Shown piece after piece: positions 24,714 to 33,797 of a DNA stretch of 52,330 nucleotides (its first letter is position 1; every line of letters starts with the position of its first letter). The notes below the pieces were generated by a model. It was not told where the DNA came from and ran no database searches. It saw only the letters and a list, made by a program, of their open reading frames with translations. The position numbers and the translations under genes are program-made. The stretch comes from SXRF01 sp964624555 (GTDB lineage: Bacteria; Pseudomonadota; Alphaproteobacteria; Rickettsiales; SXRF01). The stretch covers positions 1-52,330 of the forward strand of contig CAZUXB010000012.1 of assembly GCA_964624555.1 (NCBI GenBank). Reading direction: 5' to 3'.

Positions 24714-24783
24714 TTGTCATACCAGCGAAAGCTGGTATCCAGAATTTCTACCCACTGGATGCCAGCCTACGCTGGCATGACAA
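24714..24783. repeat. Palindromic repeat family E, copy 2
   Basis: TTGTCATACCAGCGAAAGCT then GGTATCCAG, a spacer, and CTGGATGCCAGCCTACGCTG then GCATGACAA. Head and tail pair, giving a ~70-bp hairpin with two inner hairpins. It lies between rplT and pheS. Confidence 0.85.
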
Positions 24784-24794
24784 TATAGGGCATT

Positions 24795-25856
24795 ATGTCA
24801 GAAACCCTTCTATCCGAATCACTCTCCGCCATTAATTCCTGCACCAGCTCTGCTGCACTTGAAGAAACTCGCATCAATCTCCTCGGTAAAAAAGGCAAAC
24901 TTACCGACGCGCTGAAGGCTCTTGGCCAAGCTTCCCCTGAAGACCGCAAAACGCTGGGAGCCGCACTCAATAAAATAAAAGAAGAGGTTTCCGCCGCGCT
25001 CGATGCTAAAAAAGCAGCACTCGCTAATGCCGAACTCGATGCGCGCTTAGTTACCGAAAAACTCGATGTCACCCTGCCCCCACGCCCGGTAGCGGTTGGA
25101 AAAATCCACCCCATAACGCAGGTGATGGAAGAGATCACCGCCATATTTGCTGACCTTGGTTTTGCGGTAAAAACCGGCCCCGACATCGAAGATGACGAAC
25201 ATAATTTCAACGCACTCAATATTCCGGAATCACACCCCGCCCGCCAGATGCATGATACGTTTTATCTCAAGGCCAAAGGCGATAATAAAACCGTGCTGCG
25301 TACACATACTTCACCGGTTCAAATCCGTACCATGCGCAGTGAAAAACCGCCGCTGCGTTTTATCGCTCCGGGCAGCACCTACCGTTGTGATTCTGACCTC
25401 ACCCACACCCCCATGTTCCATCAGGTTGAAGGTATGGTGATTGATAAGAATATTCATATGGGGCACTTGAAAGGCTGTATCAGCGAATTTTTAAAAGTGT
25501 TTTTTGAGCTTGATGAAGTGCCGGTGCGTTTCCGCCCTAGTTTCTTCCCGTTCACAGAACCATCGGCGGAAGTGGATATTGGTTGCGCGCGCAGCAAAGA
25601 TAGCCTCAAAATTGGCGCCGGTAGCGACTGGCTGGAGATCATGGGTTGCGGCATGGTACACCCCAATGTGCTTAAAAATTGCGGCATCGACCCGAATGAA
25701 TATCAGGGCTTTGCCTTCGGCATGGGCATCGAACGCCTCGCGATGTTAAAATACGGCATACCCGACCTGCGCACCTTCTTTGAGAGTGATGCGCGTTGGC
25801 TTCGCCATTACGGTTTCGATCCGCTCAACATTCCAAACCTCGTGAGCGGCCTATGA
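24795..25856 (+). CDS. pheS: Phenylalanyl-tRNA synthetase alpha subunit
   Basis: A 353-residue class II synthetase subunit. The N-terminal coiled coil (about 1-85, with GKKGKLTDALKAL) binds tRNA-Phe. Catalytic motifs are HPITQVMEEI, the FNALNIPESHPAR motif, RTHTSPVQIRTM, and FRPSFFPFTEPSAEVD with FGMGIERLAMLKYG as motif 3. The stop overlaps the pheT start (ATGA), so the two subunits of the (alpha-beta)2 enzyme are coupled. Confidence 0.97.
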   Translation: MSETLLSESLSAINSCTSSAALEETRINLLGKKGKLTDALKALGQASPEDRKTLGAALNKIKEEVSAALDAKKAALANAELDARLVTEKLDVTLPPRPVAVGKIHPITQVMEEITAIFADLGFAVKTGPDIEDDEHNFNALNIPESHPARQMHDTFYLKAKGDNKTVLRTHTSPVQIRTMRSEKPPLRFIAPGSTYRCDSDLTHTPMFHQVEGMVIDKNIHMGHLKGCISEFLKVFFELDEVPVRFRPSFFPFTEPSAEVDIGCARSKDSLKIGAGSDWLEIMGCGMVHPNVLKNCGIDPNEYQGFAFGMGIERLAMLKYGIPDLRTFFESDARWLRHYGFDPLNIPNLVSGL

Positions 25857-28240
25857 AATTCACCCTCTCCTGGCTCAAAGAGCATTTGGATACCAGCGCA
25901 ACGCTTGGTGAAATCACCGACAAGCTCACAGCAATTGGCCTTGAATTGGAAGGTGTGGAAGATCGCGCTGCCACCCTCGCCCCGTTCACAGTTGCAAAAA
26001 TTCTGGAAGCTTCGCGCCACCCGGAAGCAGAAAAACTGCAGGTGTGTAAAGTGCTAAGCGATGTCGGTGAATTACAAATTGTGTGTGGCGCAGCCAATGC
26101 CCGTGCGGGTTTATTTGTGGCACTCGCGAAAGAAGGTGCGCTGATACCGGCCAACGGCATGGTGATAAAGAAAACCAAAATTCGCGGTGTCGAATCGAAC
26201 GGTATGCTCTGCTCACTCGAAGAACTCGCGCTCGCCGAAAGCTCGGAAGGAATCGTTGAACTTCCTGAAGCCCCCATCGGTGCCAAAGTTGCTGACGTAC
26301 TGGGACTTAATGACCCGGTCATCGACATCGCCATCACCCCCAACCGTGCTGATTGTCTGGGAGTGTACGGTATCGCCCGCGACCTCGCCGCCGCCGGACT
26401 CGGCACATTAAAACCACTTCCGGAATTCCCATTCAAACCATCGTTCAAATCACCAATTTCCGTTTCACTTGCTACGGAGAACTGCCCACAGTTCATCGGC
26501 TGCTACATCAAAGGCGTAAAAAATGGCGAAAGCCCGGCATGGCTCAAACAGCGTCTGGAAGCTATCGGCCAGAAATCCATTTCCGCACTTGTTGATATAA
26601 CCAATTTTTTTACCATAGGATTGGATCGTCCGCTGCACGTGTTCGATGCGAAAAAACTCAGCGGCAACATCACCGCCCGTGCTGCAAAAGAAGGTGAAAA
26701 ACTCGCGGCACTGAACGGCAAAGAATATATGCTTCCGGCTGGCGCAGTGGTGATTGCGGATGATGCGAAGGCACTCGGCATTGGCGGTATCATCGGCGGC
26801 GTGGAAACCGGCTGCCAGATGGAAACTACCGATGTATTTTTAGAAGCCGCCCTCTTCTCGCCTATCAGTATCGCCAGTACAGGCCGCGCACTACAGATTG
26901 ATTCCGATGCCCGCTACCGTTTCGAGCGCGGCGTGGATGTCGCCTTTGTCGAAACCGCCGCCAAACTCGCTGTTGCCCTTATTCAGGAAACATGTGGTGG
27001 CGAGGCAAGCGAACTGGTCATCGCCGGAAAAACACCGGAGTGGAAACGCGAAATTTCCTTCAGCCCTGAGCGCGTAAAAACTCTGGGCGGTGTCGATGTG
27101 CCACCTGAAAAGTCATATGAAATACTTTCCAGTTTGGGGTTTTCTGTCATCCGTAATCCGTCATCCGTGATCCCACCCTCATGGCGCGCCGACATTGATG
27201 GCGAGGCTGACCTCGTGGAAGAAGTGCTGCGTATTTATGGCTTCGAGCATATTCCAGCCACTCCACTTCCAAAACTTACAGGCATCACTCCAGCGGCGCT
27301 CAGCACTACACAAAAACGTGTGCACCTCGCCAAACGTTTGCTCGCTGGCCGCGGCATGCTGGAGTTGCACACATGGTCATTCCTGCCGGCAGCACAGGCG
27401 GCAATGTTCGGCGGCACTAATGATGCGCTTACATTACTCAATCCCATCAGCGCCGACTTGGATACCATGCGCCCTTCTCTGCTGCCAAATTTGTTAGACG
27501 CCACCAAACGCAACGGCGCACGTGGCTTTAATGATCTCGCACTCTGCGAAGTTGGCTTGCAGTTCCATGATATTTCGCCGGATGGACAAAAAACCGTAGC
27601 CGGCGGCATACGTGTAGGAAATACAGAAAACAATACTTACGAAGGCGGTCTGTTCACCAAAAATATCCGCAGCGTGGATGCGATGGATGCCAAGGAAGAT
27701 GTGGTTGCACTCTTGCAATCACTCGGCATAAATAAATTTGAGATCAGCACACAGAATTTACCTGCCTATTACCACCCGAACCGCAGCGGTGCGTTTGTGC
27801 TTGGCAAAAATGTACTCGCCTATTTCGGTGAAGTGCACCCGCGCATTGCTAAATCTTTCGATATCGAAACGCGGGTTTCGGCGTTTGAAATATTCCTGGA
27901 TAACGTTCCTGTAGCACGCGCGAAAAGCACAGCAAAAGCCGCTCTCAAGCTTTCTGATTATCAAGCGGTGGAGCGCGATTTTGCGTTCATCGTGGATGAA
28001 ACCATCACCGCTGCGCAGATCGAAAAAGAAATTGCTAAGGCCGAAAAAACCCTCATCACCAATGTCGAAATTTTTGACGTGTATAGCGGCAAAGGGGTGG
28101 ATGCCGGTAAAAAATCGGTGGCGGTGAAAGTAACGCTGCAATCTTTTGAGCGTACGCTCACCGAGGCTGATATAACCGCTGTAAGCAGCAATATCATCGC
28201 CTTCGCAGCCAAGGGTTTTGGCGGAACACTACGGCAATGA
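25853..28240 (+). CDS. pheT: Phenylalanyl-tRNA synthetase beta subunit
   Basis: A 795-residue partner of PheS. It starts MKFTLSWLKEHLDTSATLGE; a longer frame from 25796 overlaps pheS and is spurious. Domains in order: N-terminal and OB-fold tRNA-binding region (VCGAANARAGLFVALAKEGA near 80-100), B3/B4 editing domain, B5 (PPSWRADIDGEADLVEEVLR), the catalytic-like core and the C-terminal ferredoxin-fold anticodon-binding domain (KLSDYQAVERDFAFIVDE). Near 27147-27175 the stretch SVIRNPSSVIPP is coded by the words ATCCGTAATCCGTCATCCGT, matching the stuttering inverted repeat in front of the DivL-like gene, a likely in-frame insertion in a loop. It overlaps the next gene by 4 bases. Confidence 0.96.
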   Translation: MKFTLSWLKEHLDTSATLGEITDKLTAIGLELEGVEDRAATLAPFTVAKILEASRHPEAEKLQVCKVLSDVGELQIVCGAANARAGLFVALAKEGALIPANGMVIKKTKIRGVESNGMLCSLEELALAESSEGIVELPEAPIGAKVADVLGLNDPVIDIAITPNRADCLGVYGIARDLAAAGLGTLKPLPEFPFKPSFKSPISVSLATENCPQFIGCYIKGVKNGESPAWLKQRLEAIGQKSISALVDITNFFTIGLDRPLHVFDAKKLSGNITARAAKEGEKLAALNGKEYMLPAGAVVIADDAKALGIGGIIGGVETGCQMETTDVFLEAALFSPISIASTGRALQIDSDARYRFERGVDVAFVETAAKLAVALIQETCGGEASELVIAGKTPEWKREISFSPERVKTLGGVDVPPEKSYEILSSLGFSVIRNPSSVIPPSWRADIDGEADLVEEVLRIYGFEHIPATPLPKLTGITPAALSTTQKRVHLAKRLLAGRGMLELHTWSFLPAAQAAMFGGTNDALTLLNPISADLDTMRPSLLPNLLDATKRNGARGFNDLALCEVGLQFHDISPDGQKTVAGGIRVGNTENNTYEGGLFTKNIRSVDAMDAKEDVVALLQSLGINKFEISTQNLPAYYHPNRSGAFVLGKNVLAYFGEVHPRIAKSFDIETRVSAFEIFLDNVPVARAKSTAKAALKLSDYQAVERDFAFIVDETITAAQIEKEIAKAEKTLITNVEIFDVYSGKGVDAGKKSVAVKVTLQSFERTLTEADITAVSSNIIAFAAKGFGGTLRQ

Positions 28241-28857
28241 CCACACCGGAATACTGGACCAAGGCAAAAAAACACTTAATCACCAATGACAGGATATTGG
28301 GCAAAATAATCAGCAGCTACCACGGCGAAATCATGACCAAGCGCGGCGATGCTTTCTACACACTCGCCCGCTCGATAATCGGCCAGCAGATATCGGTAAA
28401 AGCAGCCGACACAGTGTGGAAAAAATTCGAAGCGGCACTTAAAACCGTAACACCGAAAAACGCCCTCAAAGCGAGCGAAGAAACGCTCCGCGCCTGCGGC
28501 CTGTCGGCTTCGAAAGTGCGCTATATCCATAGCCTTGCCAAGCATTTCATAGAGAATGAAACCCAGATAAATAACTGGGACCATCTCTCTGACGATGAGA
28601 TATTAGCCGAACTCACCAGCATCAACGGCATCGGCCGCTGGACCGCGGAAATGTTCATGATATTCCACCTCGCCCGCCCGGATATCCTGCCATTGGCCGA
28701 CATCGGCCTGCAGAAAGCCATATTCCGCCACTACAATAATTCCGAGAAAATGACCCTCGCCGAGATATTCGAACTCAGCCAGAAATGGAAGCCGTACCGC
28801 TCGGTCGCCACCTGGTATTTGTGGCGTTCGCTTGACCCGGTGCCAGTCAGTTACTAG
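28237..28857 (+). CDS. DNA-3-methyladenine glycosylase II (HhH-GPD, AlkA-like)
   Basis: A 206-residue base-excision repair glycosylase that removes alkylated purines. RGDAFYTLARSIIGQQISVKA (near 30-50) and the helix-hairpin-helix LTSINGIGRWTAEMFMIF are followed by the catalytic Asp in LPLADIGLQKAI and by SRW-like WKPYRSVATWYLWRSL. There are no FeS cysteines, so it is the AlkA/MAG rather than the Nth/MutY type. It lacks the N-terminal Ada-like domain of E. coli AlkA. Its start overlaps pheT by 4 bases, an unusual attachment to the ribosomal/synthetase operon. The last codons lie in a stuttering inverted repeat. Confidence 0.92.
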   Translation: MTTPEYWTKAKKHLITNDRILGKIISSYHGEIMTKRGDAFYTLARSIIGQQISVKAADTVWKKFEAALKTVTPKNALKASEETLRACGLSASKVRYIHSLAKHFIENETQINNWDHLSDDEILAELTSINGIGRWTAEMFMIFHLARPDILPLADIGLQKAIFRHYNNSEKMTLAEIFELSQKWKPYRSVATWYLWRSLDPVPVSY

Positions 28858-28931
28858 TTACCAGTTGCCAGTTACCGGTTGCTGGTCTATATAGCGCTGG
28901 TAACTCATAACTCGTAACTGGTAACTAAACT
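28853..28931. repeat. Stuttering inverted repeat 4 (AGTTACC words)
   Basis: Left arm AGTTACTAGTTACCAGTTGC then CAGTTACCGGTTGCTGG; right arm TGGTAACTCATAACTCGTAA then CTGGTAACTA; short loop around ATATAGCGC. It occupies the whole gap between the glycosylase stop and purB, leaving no room for a separate promoter for purB except within it. Confidence 0.78.
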
Positions 28932-28932
28932 T

Positions 28933-30225
28933 ATGATTCCTCGTTATTCCCGCCCCGAAATGGTCAATATATGGACCGACCAGACCAAATATCGCATCTG
29001 GTTCGAGATCGAAGCCCACGCTTGCGATGCGCTGGCCGAACTTGGCGTGATACCAAAATCCGCCGCAAAAACCATCTGGGAAAAAGGCAATTTCAGCCCA
29101 GAGCGCATCGATGAAATTGAACGTGTAACCAAGCATGACGTCATCGCCTTCCTCACCAACGTTGCCGAATATGTGGGCGAAGATGCACGCTTTCTGCACC
29201 AGGGCATGACCAGCTCCGATGTGCTCGACACCTGCCTCTCCGTGCAACTTACCCGCGCAACCGACATATTGCTTGCTGATATGGACACACTCCTCGCCGC
29301 CATAAAAAAACGCGCTTATGAAACCAAAGATTTTATCACCGTTGGCCGCAGCCACGGCATTCACGCCGAGCCAGTGACGTTTGGACTCAAGCTCGCGGGT
29401 TACTACGCCGAGTTTGAACGCTGCCGCGAACGCTTAGTTACCGCACGCAAGGAAATCGCTACTTGCGCTATTTCCGGCGCGGTGGGAACGTTCGCCAATA
29501 TAGACCCCAAAGTTGAAGAATATGTCGCAAAAAAAATGGGGTTAACGGTAGAACCGGTTTCAACGCAGGTGATACCGCGTGACCGCCACGCCATGTATTT
29601 CGCAACTCTCGGTGTTATCGCAAGCTCGATGGAACGCCTTGCGGTAGAAATTCGCCATTTGCAACGCACCGAAGTGCTGGAAGCCGAAGAATTTTTCTCG
29701 GCCGGACAAAAAGGCAGCTCGGCCATGCCGCATAAGCGCAACCCGGTGCTTTCGGAGAATGTTACCGGCCTTGCGAGGCTAGTGCGCGGCTATGTGACCC
29801 CGGCACTGGAGAATGTGGCGCTGTGGCATGAGCGTGATATTTCGCACTCGTCAGTTGAGCGCATGATCGCGCCGGATGCCACCGTGACCATGGATTTCGC
29901 GCTTAACCGCCTCGCCGGCATCATTGACAAGCTGGTCATCTACCCTGAGCGCATGCAGCAAAATATGGACAAGCTGGGCGGGCTGGTATTCTCGCAGCGT
30001 GTGTTGCTGGCACTTACGCAAGCTGGCCTTAGCCGCGAGGATTCTTATAAATTCGTGCAACGCAACGCGATGAAAGTATGGGAGCAAGGCAAGGATTTCC
30101 TCAGCGAACTTTCTGGCGATAAAGACGTGACCGCAAAGCTATCACCTGCTGAGCTGAAAGCCCTGTTCGACCCGGCCTATCACACCAAGCATGTCGATGC
30201 GATTTTTAAAAGAGTGTTTGGATGA
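28933..30225 (+). CDS. purB: Adenylosuccinate lyase
   Basis: A 430-residue fumarase/aspartase-superfamily enzyme acting twice in purine synthesis (SAICAR to AICAR, adenylosuccinate to AMP). It starts MIPRYSRPEMVNIWTDQTKY; the active-site His region is FLHQGMTSSDVLDTC and VGRSHGIHAEPVTFG. The signature loop GSSAMPHKRNPVLSENVTG carries the catalytic Ser, and SHSSVERM follows. Ordinary length. Its last bases overlap the HIT gene (ATGA). Confidence 0.96.
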   Translation: MIPRYSRPEMVNIWTDQTKYRIWFEIEAHACDALAELGVIPKSAAKTIWEKGNFSPERIDEIERVTKHDVIAFLTNVAEYVGEDARFLHQGMTSSDVLDTCLSVQLTRATDILLADMDTLLAAIKKRAYETKDFITVGRSHGIHAEPVTFGLKLAGYYAEFERCRERLVTARKEIATCAISGAVGTFANIDPKVEEYVAKKMGLTVEPVSTQVIPRDRHAMYFATLGVIASSMERLAVEIRHLQRTEVLEAEEFFSAGQKGSSAMPHKRNPVLSENVTGLARLVRGYVTPALENVALWHERDISHSSVERMIAPDATVTMDFALNRLAGIIDKLVIYPERMQQNMDKLGGLVFSQRVLLALTQAGLSREDSYKFVQRNAMKVWEQGKDFLSELSGDKDVTAKLSPAELKALFDPAYHTKHVDAIFKRVFG

Positions 30226-30635
30226 GTTTTGCACTCCACCCTCAACTCGCCGCCGATACCATCTACATCACCGACCTGAAACTCTGCCGCGTATTGCTGA
30301 TGAACAACGCCAATTTCCCGTGGCTGATATTGGTTCCGATGCGCGACAATATTTCCGAAATCTTCCAGCTTGCACCTGATGATTATGCGCTGGCGATGAG
30401 CGAAGTACGCAGCGTCACTGAAAAATTCGCGGCCTTTACCAAGGCCGATAAAATGAACGTAGCGACACTGGGCAATATGGTGCCGCAACTGCATATCCAC
30501 ATCATCGCCCGCTATAAGAAAGATGGCGCATGGCCGGGCCCGGTGTGGAACACCCTGCCGCCACTGGCTTATTCCAAGGAAAAAAGTGAAGTGCTGGTGA
30601 AGGAATTAGCCGCTGGCCTTACCCTTAGCACATAA
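30222..30635 (+). CDS. HIT-family nucleotide hydrolase
   Basis: A 137-residue histidine-triad protein. The motif NMVPQLHIHIIARYKKD near residues 86-102 holds the active-site histidines. FPWLILVPMRDNISEIFQL is the nucleotide-binding strand pair typical of the Ap4A-hydrolase-like branch that ends GPVWN. It probably splits dinucleoside polyphosphates or AMP-X compounds. Coupled to purB by a 4-base overlap, so both act in adenine nucleotide metabolism. The 3' end overlaps the convergent unknown gene by 30 bp. Confidence 0.88.
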   Translation: MSFALHPQLAADTIYITDLKLCRVLLMNNANFPWLILVPMRDNISEIFQLAPDDYALAMSEVRSVTEKFAAFTKADKMNVATLGNMVPQLHIHIIARYKKDGAWPGPVWNTLPPLAYSKEKSEVLVKELAAGLTLST

Positions 30636-31442
30636 CTTCTTTAGTGGTAGCTGCGCGGGCGAACTACCGACTACAGCCGATTTTCCCTCAAGATACATAT
30701 CAGCAAATACTTGCAATGAGTGCAGGTTGTCATCGGTAATATCAACGACCAGCCGATTGGCTTTTTCGTCTATAGTAGATTCCACATGTTGCTGAGCAAG
30801 ATGTTCTTTAGCTGTTGCAAGGTCACGTGGCGAGGCTGCTTCATAACTAAGCGATGTAACCGGCATTTCTGTATCCGGCAAAGCAACTTCTCCTGCTATA
30901 TCATCCGCACTTTTTGCAATAATTTTGTCAGCAATTTTTCCTCTTTCTAGCACTTTCGCAATCAACTCATTGGCCCATTGCTTTTTTGCTACCAGCTCCG
31001 CATCATTTGCGTAAGATATAGGAAGGTCAAATGGTGTATCAGCAGCTTCTTTCCCTTTTGTGTAGCCTTGTGCTTTGGCAAGATTTCTTACGCCGGAAAT
31101 GCTGGGCTCCCTTACCATGATTTCAATGTGCGCAATGGTGTGATCATCATTATCTCTATTATAATGCGAGATTGGCATTATCCCGTTATCATCTAAAAGC
31201 CTTATAGCTTGCCCTGCCCTGTCATATATCTCCTCATTACTCACCTTAGGATCATGAATGATATACTCAATAACGGTTGGTTTGGAACCCTTACGCCTAT
31301 TACTAACCTGTTCCTTTATAAAATGATCGCTGGGAATAGGAATTTTACTTTCGTCCAACCCATTATCAGCAAATAGCCTTGCTACTACATTATTGACGAA
31401 TTGTTTGCGGGCTATAAGCTTTTCAACGTTTATATTAGACAT
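30606..31442 (-). CDS. Hypothetical protein with two internal repeats
   Basis: A 278-residue soluble protein from the ATG at 31442 (AAGGTG upstream), no family recognised. It appears to hold two related halves: LIARKQFVNNVVARLF near residue 8 matches LVAKKQWANELIAKVL near 150, and each is followed by strand-helix-strand blocks (PTVIEYIIHD ... IAHIEIMV and PVTSLSYEA ... RLVVDITD). I read this as an ancient tandem duplication of a ~130-residue unit that may have a ferredoxin-like fold. The first half also resembles part of the 16088-16675 protein. More AT-rich than its neighbours; convergent with purB-HIT. Confidence 0.7.
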   Translation of the reverse strand: MSNINVEKLIARKQFVNNVVARLFADNGLDESKIPIPSDHFIKEQVSNRRKGSKPTVIEYIIHDPKVSNEEIYDRAGQAIRLLDDNGIMPISHYNRDNDDHTIAHIEIMVREPSISGVRNLAKAQGYTKGKEAADTPFDLPISYANDAELVAKKQWANELIAKVLERGKIADKIIAKSADDIAGEVALPDTEMPVTSLSYEAASPRDLATAKEHLAQQHVESTIDEKANRLVVDITDDNLHSLQVFADMYLEGKSAVVGSSPAQLPLKKLCAKGKASG

Positions 31443-31564
31443 AAACACCTTGGAAATTAAAAAAGGTTAATTTATGTTATACTATACATATTAAACTACA
31501 CTGCAACCCGTAAATTATTACAATTATGTGACGCAGAATCAATATTGATATTCAACCGCTTAAG

Positions 31565-31590
31565 CCCCGCAATAAATGCGGGGATGACGA
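31565..31590. repeat. Small palindromic repeat (family D fragment)
   Basis: CCCCGCAATAAATGCGGGGA with TGACGA following: a 7-bp stem with a short loop. It lies just behind the sdhA stop and resembles the CCCCGCAACAAGTGCGGGG hairpin at 39520-39540. The ~115 bp between it and the unknown gene hold nothing I recognise. Confidence 0.65.
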
Positions 31591-31591
31591 A

Positions 31592-33382
31592 TCAATACAC
31601 CCTAGCTTTCGGCGGGATTGACTGCACTTCGTTCGATAGCGTATTGAGGTGCACCGGACGGTAATCAAAGGTTACGCCGCCGCGCTCATCAAGCCAGGCC
31701 AGCGTATGTTTCATCCACTGCTTGTCATCACGATCCGGGAAATCTTCACGTGCGTGGCCACCGCGGCTTTCCTGGCGGTTGAGCGCACTGCGGATAGTGA
31801 TAAGCGCCTGTGTGCGCAAATTATCCAGCTCCAGAGCTTCCACGAGGTCGCTGTTCCAAGTAAGCGTGCGGTCAGAAATTTTTAGCTGCTCATAGCTTTT
31901 CCAGATATCGGCCATTTGCGCGGCACCTTCGGAGAGAACTTTTTCTTCGCGGAATACGGCGGCGTGGTTCTGCATAGAGCGCTGCATGTTGCGGCGGATT
32001 TCCGAGGTACTCATGCTGCCGCCGGCGTTGCGGATCTTATCGAAACGCGCCAGCGCCTTGTCAGTTGCCGATTGGTTTACAGGCTTATGACGCATGCCCG
32101 GCTTGATAAGCTCCTTGGCACGTATCGCCGCCGCACGTCCAAACACCACCAGGTCAAGAAGTGAGTTAGAGCCAAGGCGGTTCGCGCCATGCACGGAAAC
32201 ACAACCCGCCTCGCCGATAGCCATGAGGCCCTGAATAACACTATCCGGGTTGCCGTTTTTCAGCGTCACCACTTCGGTATGATAATTGGTAGGTATGCCA
32301 CCCATATTGTAATGCACCGTTGGCAGCACCGGGATCGGTTGCTTGGTCACATCCACACCCGCGAAAATTTTTGCGGTTTCGGAAATGCCGGGCAGACGTT
32401 CGTGCAGGATTTTTGGATCGAGATGGTCCAAGTGCAGATAGATATGATCCTTGTTCTTGCCAACACCGCGCCCGGCGCGAATCTCCATAGTCATGGCGCG
32501 TGACACCACATCGCGCGAGGCCAGGTCTTTGGCTGATGGTGCGTAACGTTCCATGAAACGCTCGCCCTCGGAATTAACGAGGTAACCGCCTTCACCGCGC
32601 GCACCCTCAGTTATAAGGCAACCTGAACCGTAAATTCCAGTGGGATGGAACTGGACGAATTCCATATCCTGAAGCGGCAGGCCCGCGCGCGCAACCATGC
32701 CGCCGCCATCGCCGGTGCAGGTGTGCGCTGAAGTTGCCGAGAAATAGGCGCGGCCATAACCGCCGGTGGCAAGGCAGACGATATGCGCGTTGAAACGGTG
32801 GATAGTGCCGTCATCCAGGTTCCAGGCAATAACGCCGCGACAGGAACCATCCTCATCCATGAGCAGGTCGGTGGCGAAATATTCAATGAAGAACTGTGCT
32901 TTATGGCGCAATGCCTGAGTGTAGAGCGTGTGTAGAATGGCGTGGCCGGTTCTGTCCGCCGCCGCGCAGGTGCGCTGGGCAGTGCCTTTGCCGTAGTCGG
33001 TGGTCATGCCGCCGAACGGACGCTGGTAGATTTTACCATCCGGTGTACGCGAGAAAGGCACGCCATAATGTTCGAGTTCTATAACTGCTTCCGCCGCGTT
33101 CTTGCACATATATTCGATAGCGTCCTGATCGCCGAGCCAGTCGGAACCTTTAACTGTGTCATACATATGCCAGCGCCAGTCATCGGAACCCATATTGCCG
33201 AGTGCCGCGGAGATACCACCCTGCGCCGCTACGGTGTGGCTGCGGGTGGGGAATACTTTGGTGACACAGGCGGTGTTAAGCCCGGCTGCGGCCATGCCGA
33301 AGGTGGCGCGTAAGCCCGCACCGCCAGCGCCGACAACAACTACATCATGGTAATGGTCAATGATTTTATAGGCTGAGGTCAT
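31592..33382 (-). CDS. sdhA: Succinate dehydrogenase flavoprotein subunit
   Basis: A 596-residue subunit of complex II, oxidising succinate to fumarate with covalent FAD. VVVGAGGAGLRATFGMA is the FAD dinucleotide fold, RSHTVAAQGGI carries the flavinylated His, and HPTGIYGSGCLITEGARGEGG and the late RRNMQ region bind the substrate. It ends GVTFDYRPVHL ... PPKARVY. Normal length. It follows sdhC and sdhD with 10 bp between, but the iron-sulfur gene sdhB, usually next, is missing here. Confidence 0.97.
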   Translation of the reverse strand: MTSAYKIIDHYHDVVVVGAGGAGLRATFGMAAAGLNTACVTKVFPTRSHTVAAQGGISAALGNMGSDDWRWHMYDTVKGSDWLGDQDAIEYMCKNAAEAVIELEHYGVPFSRTPDGKIYQRPFGGMTTDYGKGTAQRTCAAADRTGHAILHTLYTQALRHKAQFFIEYFATDLLMDEDGSCRGVIAWNLDDGTIHRFNAHIVCLATGGYGRAYFSATSAHTCTGDGGGMVARAGLPLQDMEFVQFHPTGIYGSGCLITEGARGEGGYLVNSEGERFMERYAPSAKDLASRDVVSRAMTMEIRAGRGVGKNKDHIYLHLDHLDPKILHERLPGISETAKIFAGVDVTKQPIPVLPTVHYNMGGIPTNYHTEVVTLKNGNPDSVIQGLMAIGEAGCVSVHGANRLGSNSLLDLVVFGRAAAIRAKELIKPGMRHKPVNQSATDKALARFDKIRNAGGSMSTSEIRRNMQRSMQNHAAVFREEKVLSEGAAQMADIWKSYEQLKISDRTLTWNSDLVEALELDNLRTQALITIRSALNRQESRGGHAREDFPDRDDKQWMKHTLAWLDERGGVTFDYRPVHLNTLSNEVQSIPPKARVY

Positions 33383-33392
33383 GATTATTACT

Positions 33393-33797
33393 CTACGCGA
33401 TATTCAGGAAATGAAGTTTTAATATTGACATTATGCAGATGGCAGCACCACCGAAACAGAAAAAGATATTGGCAAGGAGCAGGGTATATTTTGAATATGG
33501 GGAATGGATATAATCCTCAATCACCACCTGCAAACCAAGCTTGGCATGAAAGAACATCACCAAGGTCAGCAGCACCATAAACAGGGAATTAACCGGTGAT
33601 GAAAACCACCTGGCCACATCAATCACATCCGGGGATACCAGCACCGACAGCACCACAGTGGTAAACCATATAAAAAGCGGGATCATGGCAATAGCAGTTA
33701 CCCGCTGCAACCACCAGTGCATTACCCCATGTTTTGCCGAACCAAGGCCGCGCACCCGGCCCAATTTGCTGCGTAAGTCATTCTGCGATTTTTTCAT
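33393..33797 (-). CDS. sdhD: Succinate dehydrogenase membrane anchor subunit
   Basis: 134 residues with three transmembrane helices. The RVRGLGSAKHGVMHWWLQRVTA start and HAKLGLQVVIEDYIHSPYSK, with the haem/quinone-site His and Asp-Tyr, are typical of alphaproteobacterial SdhD. The gene starts immediately after the sdhC stop. Confidence 0.93.
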   Translation of the reverse strand: MKKSQNDLRSKLGRVRGLGSAKHGVMHWWLQRVTAIAMIPLFIWFTTVVLSVLVSPDVIDVARWFSSPVNSLFMVLLTLVMFFHAKLGLQVVIEDYIHSPYSKYTLLLANIFFCFGGAAICIMSILKLHFLNIA

